DNA from: Alteromonadaceae bacterium
GTDB taxonomy: Bacteria > Pseudomonadota > Gammaproteobacteria > Enterobacterales > Alteromonadaceae
Reading direction: 5' to 3'
DNA: 64,000 nucleotides
Assembly (NCBI GenBank): GCA_013216015.1
Contig: JABSOI010000021.1
Span: 32,864 to 96,863 of the forward strand
Of the stretch, positions 41,770-50,084 are shown piece after piece. The translations under genes were made by a program, and so were the position numbers. The notes beneath the pieces were generated by a model. It searched no databases. It saw nothing but the letters and a program-made list of their open reading frames with translations, and was not told the DNA's origin. Numbering within the stretch: the first letter of the stretch is position 1; the number at the start of each line of letters is the position of its first letter.

Positions 41770-43292
41770 AAACGAACACCAGATAAAACAATGGATAGCG
41801 CTAATAAAGTAGCCAAAAACATAATAATATTACCAATACCCCCAAAATGTTCGGCATAGCGTGAAATTGAAATGTTATAAGTGCCCCACTGACCCAGATC
41901 TAAATTATTGGCCGCATAACCTGAGCCTGTGACATTAAAGGAAAATTTATCTTTAATTGATTGATAAAATGTTGAATTTTCTAAATTGATTTTCTGTTTT
42001 AACTTATTCACTTTTACGGTATTCGCATCAATATTTGCTTGATCAAACAAAACACTATATTCACCAGTTCCTGAAACAACCGAACCCGTAGAAAATGGAG
42101 CTTTCAGCACATTTGTTATTTTATTAATAGCATCAACAACAGCCCCGGTATCAACATCCTGACCATCTATGCCAGGAATACCATCTATTCCTGGAAGGCC
42201 ATCACGACCAGCACGTAAAAAAACAAAAGAATCACCACATTCAATCACGACTGAATCCGGATCTAACGGATCATCAAAAGTCGTACAACCTTCGCCATTC
42301 AAACCATCAATACCATCTGCACCGTTAGTTCCGTTAGTTCCATTAGTTCCGTTAATTCCGTTAATTCCATCAACACCATTTTGACCAGCAATACCTTGTG
42401 TTCCTTGAGCACCATCTAAACCAGGATCACCTTTTTGGCCCTGATCACCCTGATCACCCTGATCACCCTGATCACCCTGATCACCTTTTTCACCACGTTC
42501 ACCTTTTTCACCCTTGTCACCATCCTGACCATCAATACCTGAAATGCCTTGTTCCCCTTGAATACCTTGCGCTCCATCAATCCCGTCCATTCCATCTGAG
42601 GGGAAATTATTAGCCAAATAATTCACTGCATTTGTATTTTCTATAACATCAGCAGCAATGATTTCAGCTTTCGTTTACAACAAATAAGTTTCAATAAACA
42701 AACTACTGATATCAACGGTATTATTTTGAATTCCCTGCACTAAATTTGAATCATCATAACTGTCACCATCAGCACCTTTTAACAAGGCCAATTGGTCATT
42801 GGTAAAATCAGAAAATTGAAAAGCATCACCCTGCTCTCCTTTTTCACCTGTTAACCCAATATCACCTTTTTCGCCTTTATCCCCTTTAATACCAATATAA
42901 ATAATCGGCGCATCAGTATTATTCGCAATGATCTCTTCGCAATCACTGCCAAATTGACACTCAACTGGAGCAGGTTTAATACATTCATAACTGATTAGTA
43001 ACGGATTGGTATAAATAAAATTTGTTATATAAGAAGGAGAAACACACACATCTTCAGTGTAATACTCCAAACACGTATTAACCGAATTACAAGGTAAACC
43101 ACAAACCATATCAGAGGATACAAACGCACAATCTGATCCCATATCAATTTTAATATAATAGCTACGCGTACGATTGGTGTTATTTTGACTATTATAATAA
43201 TTAAAATGTTGATAAATCCTATCCGATCCAGACACCGAAGAATACGAAGTACTGAGATTTTGTTTAGCATAATCAATTGGTGAATCTATCAA
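41766..43292 (-). pseudogene. collagen-repeat adsorption (pIII-like) protein of a filamentous prophage, interrupted by TAA
   Basis: One ~508-codon frame contains a single in-frame TAA (42675-42677). The N-terminal part has a Cys-rich domain (MVCGLPCNSVNTCLEYYTED) and a short Gly-X-Y run (GIKGDKGEKGDIGLTGEKGE). After the stop a long Gly-X-Y region follows, including GDQG repeats, NGTNG repeats and GIDGIPGIDG. Next come two Cys (GCTTF, IECGD) and a C-terminal domain ending in a hydrophobic anchor (IGNIIMFLATLLALSIVLSG). C-terminal anchor plus position before pVI-like and Zot genes identify a pIII-type protein. Upstream of the first possible start (TTG 43290-43292) the frame has TGA at 43305-43307 behind a hydrophobic stretch. 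Confidence 0.7.
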
Positions 43293-43399
43293 AGACTTTG
43301 TAGCTCAAGAAAAAGTAAAAAAAGAGAAAAAATAATCAAACTTTAATTTCAAGGGATCAAAAAGTACATCATGGAAGATATAAGCAAAGTTGAACTTAG

Positions 43400-43531
43400 T
43401 TACGGTAAGAAACGGACAAAAGAACTCGTTAAAGTTGCTATCATTTTAAACATAACGTTAATAGAACTTATTTCTAAAATAAAAAAGATGATAACAATAC
43501 AAAGAAGGGAAACAAAAACAGCTAAAAACAT
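43400..43531 (-). CDS. candidate small filamentous-phage membrane/coat protein
   Basis: A 43-residue protein starting ATG 43529-43531, preceded by GGGGT. It has one strongly hydrophobic segment (MFLAVFVSLLCIVIIFFILE) followed by a short, slightly basic tail (…SSFVRFLP). It sits upstream of the collagen-like pIII gene on the same strand, where inoviruses place small coat proteins (pVIII, pVII, pIX). The reading frame is not kept in the second repeat copy at 46.4 kb, so the call rests on position and hydrophobicity only. Confidence 0.35.
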   Translation of the reverse strand: MFLAVFVSLLCIVIIFFILEISSINVMFKMIATLTSSFVRFLP

Positions 43532-43627
43532 AGTTATACCCCAATAAAAAAGGGATATATAACCAAAAGGAATAACTATATAACAGTGATTTTACCAAAA
43601 AAGTCCAAAACCACTGTATAAAGTCTC
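43439..43627. repeat. island repeat C, copy 1
   Basis: From CATAACGTTAATAGAACTTAT to the AACCACTGTATAAA region. A shorter, diverged copy is at 46396-46560. Near its end ACAGTG and CACTGT frame a 35-nt inverted repeat (43591-43620). Confidence 0.6.
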
Positions 43628-43637
43628 TATATGGGAC

Positions 43638-43668
43638 AAGAATCCACTGTTATAGTATGTGGATTCTT
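43638..43668. repeat. perfect 10-bp hairpin
   Basis: AAGAATCCAC and GTGGATTCTT with an 11-nt loop, between the TraB-like gene and the phage block. No T-run on either strand; terminator or phage structural signal. Confidence 0.6.
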
Positions 43669-43718
43669 AAAAATTCACTTTTTGCTTCAAATCATCAAAT
43701 ATATTTCCGATAAAAACT

Positions 43719-44495
43719 TTAATCTAAATATTTAATGATTTTTGAAGTATAACCATATTGTTCGAGTAACATATTTTGAATGCTGCATGTACCTACACAA
43801 TGTAATGCACCAACAACAAAAAGCGTGGGGATGTCAGAATTAAGCACAGAAATAAACTTATTAATCCATAATGAATTTCTTTCAATAATAAGTCCTCTAA
43901 ATAAAATAGGAAAATCATCTGCTAATGAATTAAAAAAGCATGATAATTGTTCTTCATCAGATGTATTCCAGATTTTTATTATTTTTATTATTTTTTCTAT
44001 AACCTGATTTTTATTTCTTACTGCATTAATAAGACTTTTATTTTGCTCTTTTATCGGAGAATTATCAAAATATGACATACCTGCATCTTGTGACTCAAGC
44101 CATTCAATTTTCTTTTTATCTTTCTCTGATTTATTCCAAAGTAACCTATCTATACCATTTTCAGCTAAAAATTTATTTTTATAATATATGCTTTGTTCGA
44201 TTGTCTTAGCTACCAACCATACCTTTGATTTTTCTAAATGACTATATGGTAAGTTATATTTTAACCATGTTTTTTTAGTATCACGAAATAATGATTTGGA
44301 AATATTGTCAGATAACTTATCGTTTTGATATGGCTTTAATATATTCTGTTCAGGATCAAGTGAAGTTTCAAATATTACTTTTGATACTTTGTCATAAATG
44401 TTATTAATAATATCTATATGGTTATTATCACCACCCTTCATAAAATGGATAGATGCCAATATATATACTTGAGAGTTATCAAATTTCCAAATCAA
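43719..44495 (-). CDS. TraB/GumN family protein
   Basis: A 258-residue protein of the TraB/GumN (Tiki-related, putative metalloprotease) family. Motifs: VYILASIHFMKGG near the start (G-x-x-H-type), IFETSLD, AENGIDRLLWNKS (the G-x-D motif) and IIERNSLWINKF with the E-R pair. VVGALHCVGTCS supplies the C-terminal G-x-x-H. Family members usually carry a signal peptide. None is visible here, and the start ATG is followed at once by the first strand. The very AT-rich gene lies between repeat C and repeat B of the phage island, so it is probably cargo or a later insertion. Confidence 0.75.
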   Translation of the reverse strand: MIWKFDNSQVYILASIHFMKGGDNNHIDIINNIYDKVSKVIFETSLDPEQNILKPYQNDKLSDNISKSLFRDTKKTWLKYNLPYSHLEKSKVWLVAKTIEQSIYYKNKFLAENGIDRLLWNKSEKDKKKIEWLESQDAGMSYFDNSPIKEQNKSLINAVRNKNQVIEKIIKIIKIWNTSDEEQLSCFFNSLADDFPILFRGLIIERNSLWINKFISVLNSDIPTLFVVGALHCVGTCSIQNMLLEQYGYTSKIIKYLD

Positions 44496-45055
44496 TTTAT
44501 AATCTTCTATTAGTTAATAGTGTATATCTAGAATTCAATATTCAATGAAATCTATTTATTCACCACATTTTTTATAATATATTTAATAACTTATCAAAAA
44601 TATTTAAAACTTTCAATTATAATAATACTTTTACATATATTCAGTTAATACATCTACTTATTAAATAATCGGGTTTTATTTTTATTTTCAATCCATAATT
44701 CATAAATGCTAATAAAAATATCATCCGACGATCCAACCCTTGAACAAGCTATCAAGCTATCAATCTATTAAAATACAGAACCAGTGCTAATTCTAAAGCA
44801 GCCAAAAAGCCTTATACGATTTCTACAAAATGGTAATTTAAAATGAAATTTTACGCGGTCACAACGATTCAATGATTGATGAAATTGATCGGTTAAGAGA
44901 ATTACTTAATTTATATAAAAACTTCAAAACTAGTGCTAAATGGAATTATTTCAAATAAAAAACACAGCAACTTTATATTTAAGGTATTCCCTAAAAGGTA
45001 CTGAAATTGGTACCAAAACGCCCCCTAACCTTCTTAAATGGTCCCAAATGGTACC
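44496..45055. other. AT-rich intergenic region
   Basis: Contains only the small coding remnant at 44797-44958. No other gene or RNA was recognised. Confidence 0.45.
44797..44958 (+). pseudogene. possible coding remnant
   Basis: A 54-codon frame with one in-frame TAA reads SQKALYDFYKMVI, stop, then NEILRGHNDSMIDEIDRLRE and LLNLYKNFKTSAKWNYFK. The second part looks like a helical protein end. No family recognised; weak evidence. Confidence 0.2.
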
Positions 45056-45149
45056 ACACCCAAAATTATCCATTGGTGAAAAATTGACAACATAACCGGT
45101 CCGCTTCGTTCAGCGAGCTACTGACGAACCAATCATCTGTATCTACGAT
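45056..45149. repeat. island repeat B, copy 2
   Basis: Second copy of the 94-bp block at 40256-40349, same orientation, about 87 percent identical by eye. Confidence 0.8.
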
Positions 45150-45350
45150 TCACGTTAAACAATTTAACCATTCATATAAATAATTTTCTCACTATATAAT
45201 AACAACTTACAGACAACTAAATAACATCTTGATATTAGGTTAATTAAGTGCCAGCATGGCTAATCTATTGTTTTTTTATTGTGAAACAATGACGTATTTA
45301 TTGATTTTAAATAGAATTACTTACTTATAATAATTCAAATAAGAATTTTT

Positions 45351-45508
45351 GGCTCTGTTCCATAATACTGTTGTCCCTCGATGAATCCCCTATTTTTAAA
45401 GGGTTAGGCGATAAATTGGTTTTTTAACGAGAATTAGTCACAGAGTCCTAGATATAAGGGTTGAGTTTAATTCCATTTGAAGGGACAACAATTATCTACA
45501 ACAGAGCC
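45351..45508. mobile_element. 158-bp MITE with GGCTCTGTT ends and a perfect 8-bp target duplication
   Basis: The left end GGCTCTGTTCCATAATACTG is mirrored by the right end, read inverted, GGCTCTGTTGTAGATAATTG; both then share GTTGTCCCT. GAATTTTT directly precedes (45343-45350) and follows (45509-45516) the element. Eight-bp duplications with such ends recall IS6 or IS1595 family elements, but I cannot assign a parent. No ORF inside. Confidence 0.85.
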
Positions 45509-45550
45509 GAATTTTTATATCCACATCAATCAGATTAAAAAGGAATTAAG

Positions 45551-46180
45551 ATGGTTAAAATACTTATAACTACACTTATTATGTTTTTTTCTATGCTGAG
45601 TAATGCAGAGGTTATTACTTATACAGATTGGGAATATAATAGTAGTGATGAAATCGACTGGATTGTAACCATAGATGATGAAAGTCATGCAGATTATTTT
45701 ACTTTTAACATAGGCATAGGCTCACCTTTATTGACAGGTGATGTTTTAGGTTTTGCTTTTGATACCTCTGCTGATTTTGCTTTACCAGCAGATTTAGTTA
45801 ATTTCTCGCCTTACGACATTGGAAACTATAATACCAATTCATTAAATTGTGGTCCAGGTTGTAACTTTAACGGTGCCACAAGTGATAACTTTGATCATTT
45901 AATGAGTATAGGTCAACAAGGCTCAGGAGGAGACAATGTAACTACGTTTTCTTTTGGTCTGCTAAAAGGCGATTTAACTTTAGATGAGAACTTATTCACT
46001 CGGGTAGGAATACGGGCTCAGTCGGTGGGTGATAACTGTGACAATAGTAGCTGTGATGGTAGTGTTAAAGATATATCAGCAACTAGTATGTCAGGATCAA
46101 TTACTGATGTTCCTGAGCCTACAACGGTCATATTACTTGGTTTAACCCTATTAGGATTAGTAAGCAGAAAAATATCTTAA
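45551..46180 (+). CDS. PEP-CTERM sorting domain protein
   Basis: A 209-residue exported protein. The signal peptide is MVKILITTLIMFFSMLSNAE. The C-terminus is a canonical PEP-CTERM tail: VPEPTTVILLGLTLLGLVSR then KIS, i.e. the VPEP motif, a hydrophobic helix and basic end, recognised by an exosortase. The body is acidic and Asp/Ser/Asn-rich with several Cys (NCGPGCNF, CDNSSCDG), typical of extracellular proteins of this class. AAAAGGAATTAAG precedes the ATG. No exosortase is encoded in the window. It lies between the MITE and the second phage remnant. Confidence 0.88.
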   Translation: MVKILITTLIMFFSMLSNAEVITYTDWEYNSSDEIDWIVTIDDESHADYFTFNIGIGSPLLTGDVLGFAFDTSADFALPADLVNFSPYDIGNYNTNSLNCGPGCNFNGATSDNFDHLMSIGQQGSGGDNVTTFSFGLLKGDLTLDENLFTRVGIRAQSVGDNCDNSSCDGSVKDISATSMSGSITDVPEPTTVILLGLTLLGLVSRKIS

Positions 46181-46292
46181 AAAACTGAAGGGAGTGCTTT
46201 TCTAAAAAAAGCACTTCAATTGACCAAACAATGCCAGTAACGATTGTAAACCATTATCATATTTTTATAGACAATCTAAACCTTAAACCCCT

Positions 46293-46395
46293 GCAATGCC
46301 TTGTTTACCTCAGTGTCTTGAACTCAATCAATCCCATCTATTGCGTCTAATTTCAGATTATTAACCAAATAGTTTAATGCGTTTGTATGTTCTCA
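46293..46395 (-). pseudogene. second copy of the collagen-like phage gene (fragment)
   Basis: About 100 bases align, at roughly 70-75 percent by eye, with 42543-42645. That is the start of the long Gly-X-Y region and the segment just before it (NAVNYLANNFPSDGMDGIDG in copy 1). No open frame remains. Confidence 0.6.
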
Positions 46396-46560
46396 TTTTA
46401 GGCATAACGTTAGAAGAACTTATCGCAAAATAAAATCATAATGGTTTTAAGTGATAAAAAAAAGAAAATAGAAAAATACCTGTAAGACAATAATAACGGG
46501 GCTATCATCAAAAGGAATATATACAGTGATTTTGACAAAAAAGGCCAAAACCACTGTGTA
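46396..46560. repeat. island repeat C, copy 2
   Basis: Continues directly from the collagen fragment and aligns with 43439-43627: GGCATAACGTTAGAAGAACT to AACCACTGTGTAAAC. Relative to copy 1 about 790 bp between the two blocks have been deleted. Confidence 0.6.
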
Positions 46561-46646
46561 AACTCCCATCACATCAAAATGTTTGATTTATTTAGAACAC
46601 ATGCATTGATAATTTTAAGAAAAAATCAAGCAGATTATTCAACGGG

Positions 46647-47585
46647 TCAAAGCATTTTAAATTCTAATTCTTTCAACAGTATCATTAATTTCAATGCTTT
46701 CTTCCTAATGTGATCTGTACTCATGCCATTCGGTAGTCCGTTTTCATCAATAGGTGTCGGGAATTCTTCATCAAAACACAGTAAATTTAGCTGTTCATTT
46801 GGATCTGTATTAAGATCATAGAGTTCATATTGGTTGTTCTGAGGTTTATCGTCATTAGGATCAAAATAACGTACTAACTTCCACTGCTTATTGTTGATCA
46901 CCGCATGAACATTATTTGGTTGACATACAGGTCCTTGTTTCAGTTTTTCAACCTCGCTAGGATAGGTTTCATCATTATCCCACAAATCTTCATCGCACAA
47001 CCTTGCAACAGCGCCTAAATAAACTTAAAAATCAGTAAGTTCTTTGCCTTCACAAAGTTTTGAAACATCTTTGTTCATACCTGAATCCAGATCTATTGGC
47101 TCAGCCTGCCTCCCAAATGGTTCAGTAATTGTGTCGTGTGTCATAAACAAAACACCTTTGCGGCGCTTTTTGGTATCAGGTTCTTTAACGTGTATTTCTT
47201 CACCCAGAATTAGTGGACTTAAATCAACACCAACTGGATCAAGAATAGTATTAAACCTTTTAAGTTTCACATTTTCTTTAATACTATCAAACATTGAAGC
47301 ATCCATACCGGAAAGACCAAGAATAGTCGGTAGTATGTCGATATGACTCGTGATTTCACTGATCTGTTTAAGTCCACCTGGTACATGATGCATACTAGCC
47401 GGAAACCGAACAACCATGGGCACATGAATAATCTCTTCATATGCAGAATGCCATTTCTCCATTAGCGTACCATGAGATGCGGCATATTCTCCGTGATCAG
47501 GACAAAACATTACAATTGTATTGTCAGCCTGACCAGACTCTTCAAGCGTTTTAAGTACATTGGATATATGCTGATCGACTTCATG
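46647..47585 (-). pseudogene. sulfatase C-terminal remnant with in-frame TAA
   Basis: C-terminal half of an alkaline-phosphatase-fold sulfatase. It runs from HEVDQHISNVLKTLEESGQA and DHGEYAASHGTLMEKWHSAY through the usual IHVPMVVRFP and SHIDILPTILGL to the C-terminal YELYDLNTDPNEQLNL. An in-frame TAA at 47001-47003 splits it after GKELTDF. The N-terminal half with the C/S-x-P-x-R formylglycine site is absent. The truncation point near 47586 lies next to island repeat A copy 2. Non-functional. Confidence 0.82.
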
Positions 47586-47621
47586 TCACAAGTCTTAAGA
47601 AAGGCGAAAGAAATAATTTTA

Positions 47622-47673
47622 AAGTTATGCTAGACGCAAGGATTTACTTATTCACAAACATTAATGCCCTACC
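47622..47673. repeat. island repeat A, copy 2
   Basis: Diverged copy of 40182-40232 in the same orientation (AGTT-TGC, GGATTTACTTATTC, AATGCCCTACC shared). Confidence 0.6.
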
Positions 47674-47987
47674 CAACAATCTTAAATTATTTATAAACTT
47701 GCGGTAGTTGATAACTTTGTGGGAGGCCTTTACTTTGCTGAATAATTGATTTAACACTAAGCCCATTCGTTTTCTTTATTTAAGCCATATCGGTTTCTAT
47801 TAAATTATCTGTCCATTTTATTAGTTCGGGATACGCTTTATTTACTATGTCGAATACAATGGCACATTGTAACGGTTAATAAATAAGACCCCTTAAAAAG
47901 AAGTCTTATAATTTAATCATAACCTTTAATCATAACCTTTAATCATACCTTTGATCATAACTAATATGGTTTTTTAAAGTAACATAA
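47674..47987. other. intergenic region with tandem repeat
   Basis: No gene recognised. ATAAGAC/GTCTTAT near 47883-47909 may be a weak terminator. The 13-bp tandem repeat lies at 47912-47961. Confidence 0.45.
47912..47961. repeat. 13-bp tandem repeat, four copies
   Basis: Unit TTTAATCATAACC: two exact copies, then two with a deleted base or substitution. Located downstream of the leftward gene at 47988. Confidence 0.85.
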
Positions 47988-48308
47988 TCACTTCGTTAGA
48001 AAATTAAAATCAACTTCTACAACCCCGACTTTTATCAGGGAAAATTCACCTTTTAATGATCTAAAGATATCAATCTCAGCCAAAAACCAGCGAGGAGATT
48101 TTTTGGAGGTTGCATTAGCAATAAACTTTAAATTTTCTCCTGCAACTACTTGAGTTGAGATAAGTAACGGTTCATAGTCGAAGTCTAAATCTTCAACAAC
48201 GTGCTCAAAACCAAGTAAATCAAACTCACTTATTTCAGCAGTAAACATACTAAAAGCACCTACAAAGTCATTATTTCCACCAATAACTACCGGTTTTTCC
48301 TTTTTCAT
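47988..48308 (-). CDS. hypothetical protein
   Basis: A 106-residue protein with a strong ribosome-binding site (AGGAAAGGGCA just before the ATG). The sequence is acidic and mixed alpha/beta (MKKEKPVVIGGNNDFVGAFS ... LLISTQVVAGENLKFIANAT ... VGVVEVDFNFLTK), without signal peptide or membrane segment. I do not recognise a family. It is surrounded by non-coding AT-rich DNA. Confidence 0.6.
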   Translation of the reverse strand: MKKEKPVVIGGNNDFVGAFSMFTAEISEFDLLGFEHVVEDLDFDYEPLLISTQVVAGENLKFIANATSKKSPRWFLAEIDIFRSLKGEFSLIKVGVVEVDFNFLTK

Positions 48309-49375
48309 TGCCCTTTCCTTTTCTATTTAAATTGTTAAATTATGAAATTCGTCTATTTTGGACAATCCACAAAAAGTACGAATATTTATCGGCTTAATTA
48401 ATAACCGATAAGTACAAAAAGAATAGATTAATAGTTTAAAAAAAACTATTACAAGTGATTACAAGCCATTACACAGCAACATTTAAAATAATTGAATCCC
48501 CCCTCACGTCAATATTTATAAGGGATTAGTGAATTAAACGTTACTTTTTAACCGTTTCTCTGTGAAATCTGACTACTGGAACCTACAAAAATTTATAAAA
48601 TTCACGTAGCGCGCCTTTTGTTAAGATACTTATTGGCGAATCTAAGAATTTACATTTTTGTATAAGCTAACCCGGTCATCAAAAAAAAATTAAACAAAGC
48701 AACATCATAAATTTCAAACCATGAGAGTTAATACACTTTTCTACATGACCAATAACACACTACAAAATTAGTGATAGAAACAAGGTCAACGACTTTGTGG
48801 AAATCAGTTTCTGAGGTTCAACAATTAACATTGGTTGCAGATTTTAAAAATGCTTAGGATCCATTTATCTTTTAGCAAAAACGTTTTCATCACCAATTTT
48901 AAATCCTGGTTAAATAAAACTTCGGGAGTTGAATTTTATCCATCAACAAAAATATTACTCTTTTTCTTCGATACAATTTTTAGCTAAATGTTAATAGCTA
49001 TCACAAAACAACATATTACCTGCTTATCTGGTCTTCTTTTATTTTGAACAGGTAGTGTAACTCCCAAATTTATAATAACTATAAACCTGAATAACAACTC
49101 AGAGTACAAAATTGAAATCGTTATAGCTTTGCTAATCACTGGTGCTTCTGGTTTAAAAAATCAACAAACTAAATTAGCAATCAAGACAACAAATACAAGA
49201 TTCAAAATAAAGTTTATTTACAACTTTTAAATCCATCATAAATTTAGACCTCCAACAACCCTACCAACACCAATATTAATAAGTCACGAATTAATAAATA
49301 CATTTACGTCGCTTAAAACATTTGAACCTCAATTTTAATGATTTAGAAAAATAGTAAATAGTCACTCTACATATT
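48309..49375. other. long AT-rich non-coding region
   Basis: About 1.07 kb without a supportable gene on either strand. One inverted repeat, TTATCGG (48386-48392) with CCGATAA (48405-48411), lies upstream of the leftward gene and shares its arm sequence with the hairpin before the integrase. Confidence 0.5.
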
Positions 49376-49497
49376 TATAGGGGTTATCGGAGTTACTGGT
49401 ATGTAGTTATATGAGGGTTACTGGGGTTGTCTGGTGTAAATAAGTAGGGTTGTTGGGGTTGTAATAGGTGTTGCATGTTAGGGTTGTCGGGGTTATA
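49376..49497 (+). repeat. degenerate G/T-rich repeat leader
   Basis: The plus strand carries many runs such as GGGGTTATCGG, AGGGTTACTGGGGTTGTC, AGGGTTGTTGGGGTTG and AGGGTTGTCGGGGTT, with almost no C. It ends ~30 nt before hicB. It could fold into G-quadruplexes or be a degenerate short tandem array. Confidence 0.6.
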
Positions 49498-49527
49498 ATC
49501 GTAAAAGGTGAAATAAAGAGAAAAATC

Positions 49528-49926
49528 ATGAAATATCCAATAGTTTTAAACAGATCAGAACTCGATAATTTATATAAAATCAGTGTTCCAGATTTACCTG
49601 GTTGCCAGGAAACAGCAGAAACAATTGATGCTGGCATTGACAAAATCAGCCAAGCAATAGCTGCTCATTTATCTATTTTGTCTGAGTACGGTGAAAAAAT
49701 TCCAAGCGGGAGTTTGATTGAACATCACAGAAATAATTTTAAAGATGGCGTTTGGGCAATCATTGATATAGACATAACCCCTTACCTAGGTAAGAGTCAT
49801 AAAATAAATGTTACCTTGCCTGAATTGTTGATCAAACAAATTGATGATCGGGTGAGTAAATCATCTGCTTATAAAACACGATCGGCTTTTATCGCCACCG
49901 CGTGCTTAATTGAATTAGCTAAATGA
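49528..49926 (+). CDS. hicB: HicB family antitoxin, orphan
   Basis: The 132-residue protein has the HicB partial RNase-H-like domain: MKYPIVLNRSELDNLYKISV, then PDLPGCQETAETIDAGIDKI. It ends in a ribbon-helix-helix DNA-binding domain (KINVTLPELLIKQIDDRVSK followed by SAFIATACLIELAK). HicB normally neutralises the mRNA interferase HicA. No HicA-like 60-80 aa ORF lies on either side, so this is an orphan regulator or decayed module. ATG 49528 was chosen because it begins the domain and has AAAGAG upstream. An in-frame ATG at 49468 lies within the G-rich leader. Confidence 0.82.
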   Translation: MKYPIVLNRSELDNLYKISVPDLPGCQETAETIDAGIDKISQAIAAHLSILSEYGEKIPSGSLIEHHRNNFKDGVWAIIDIDITPYLGKSHKINVTLPELLIKQIDDRVSKSSAYKTRSAFIATACLIELAK

Positions 49927-50037
49927 TAATGTTCAAAGATACATTTTTTTATTGTATGGATATTACGGAATATAATGTAATTGAATTTAAAAATTTTGCA
50001 GGATGGTAAATAGGGGTTTTAAAACAGTTGAAGTTTT

Positions 50038-50068
50038 GATGGGTTACGTCTGAGGCGTAACCCATCCT
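50038..50068. repeat. REP-like palindrome between hicB and bioD
   Basis: GATGGGTTACGTCTGAGGCG followed by TAACCCATCC: a nearly perfect palindrome related to the REP-like units elsewhere, between two convergent genes, where it may stop transcription. Confidence 0.65.
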
Positions 50069-50084
50069 TGAAGAGTTCGTTCCA

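Noticed and set aside
42169..42613. Plus-strand ORFs rich in Pro, His and Asp (e.g. HPDHPDHPD) opposite the collagen repeats
   Set aside because: They are the antisense reading of the Gly-X-Y repeats, with no start context; the minus strand has the sensible protein.
43371..43547. Plus-strand 58-aa Lys-rich ORF opposite the candidate coat protein
   Set aside because: Possible start with AAGGG too far upstream; not conserved in repeat copy 2; no recognised motif.
49376..49497. CRISPR array
   Set aside because: The G-rich units are short, degenerate and not separated by unique spacers; no cas genes are present.
49407..49643. Minus-strand 78-aa ORF ending in PNNPNNPTYL-like repeats
   Set aside because: It is the complement of the G-rich leader and overlaps the well-supported hicB gene.
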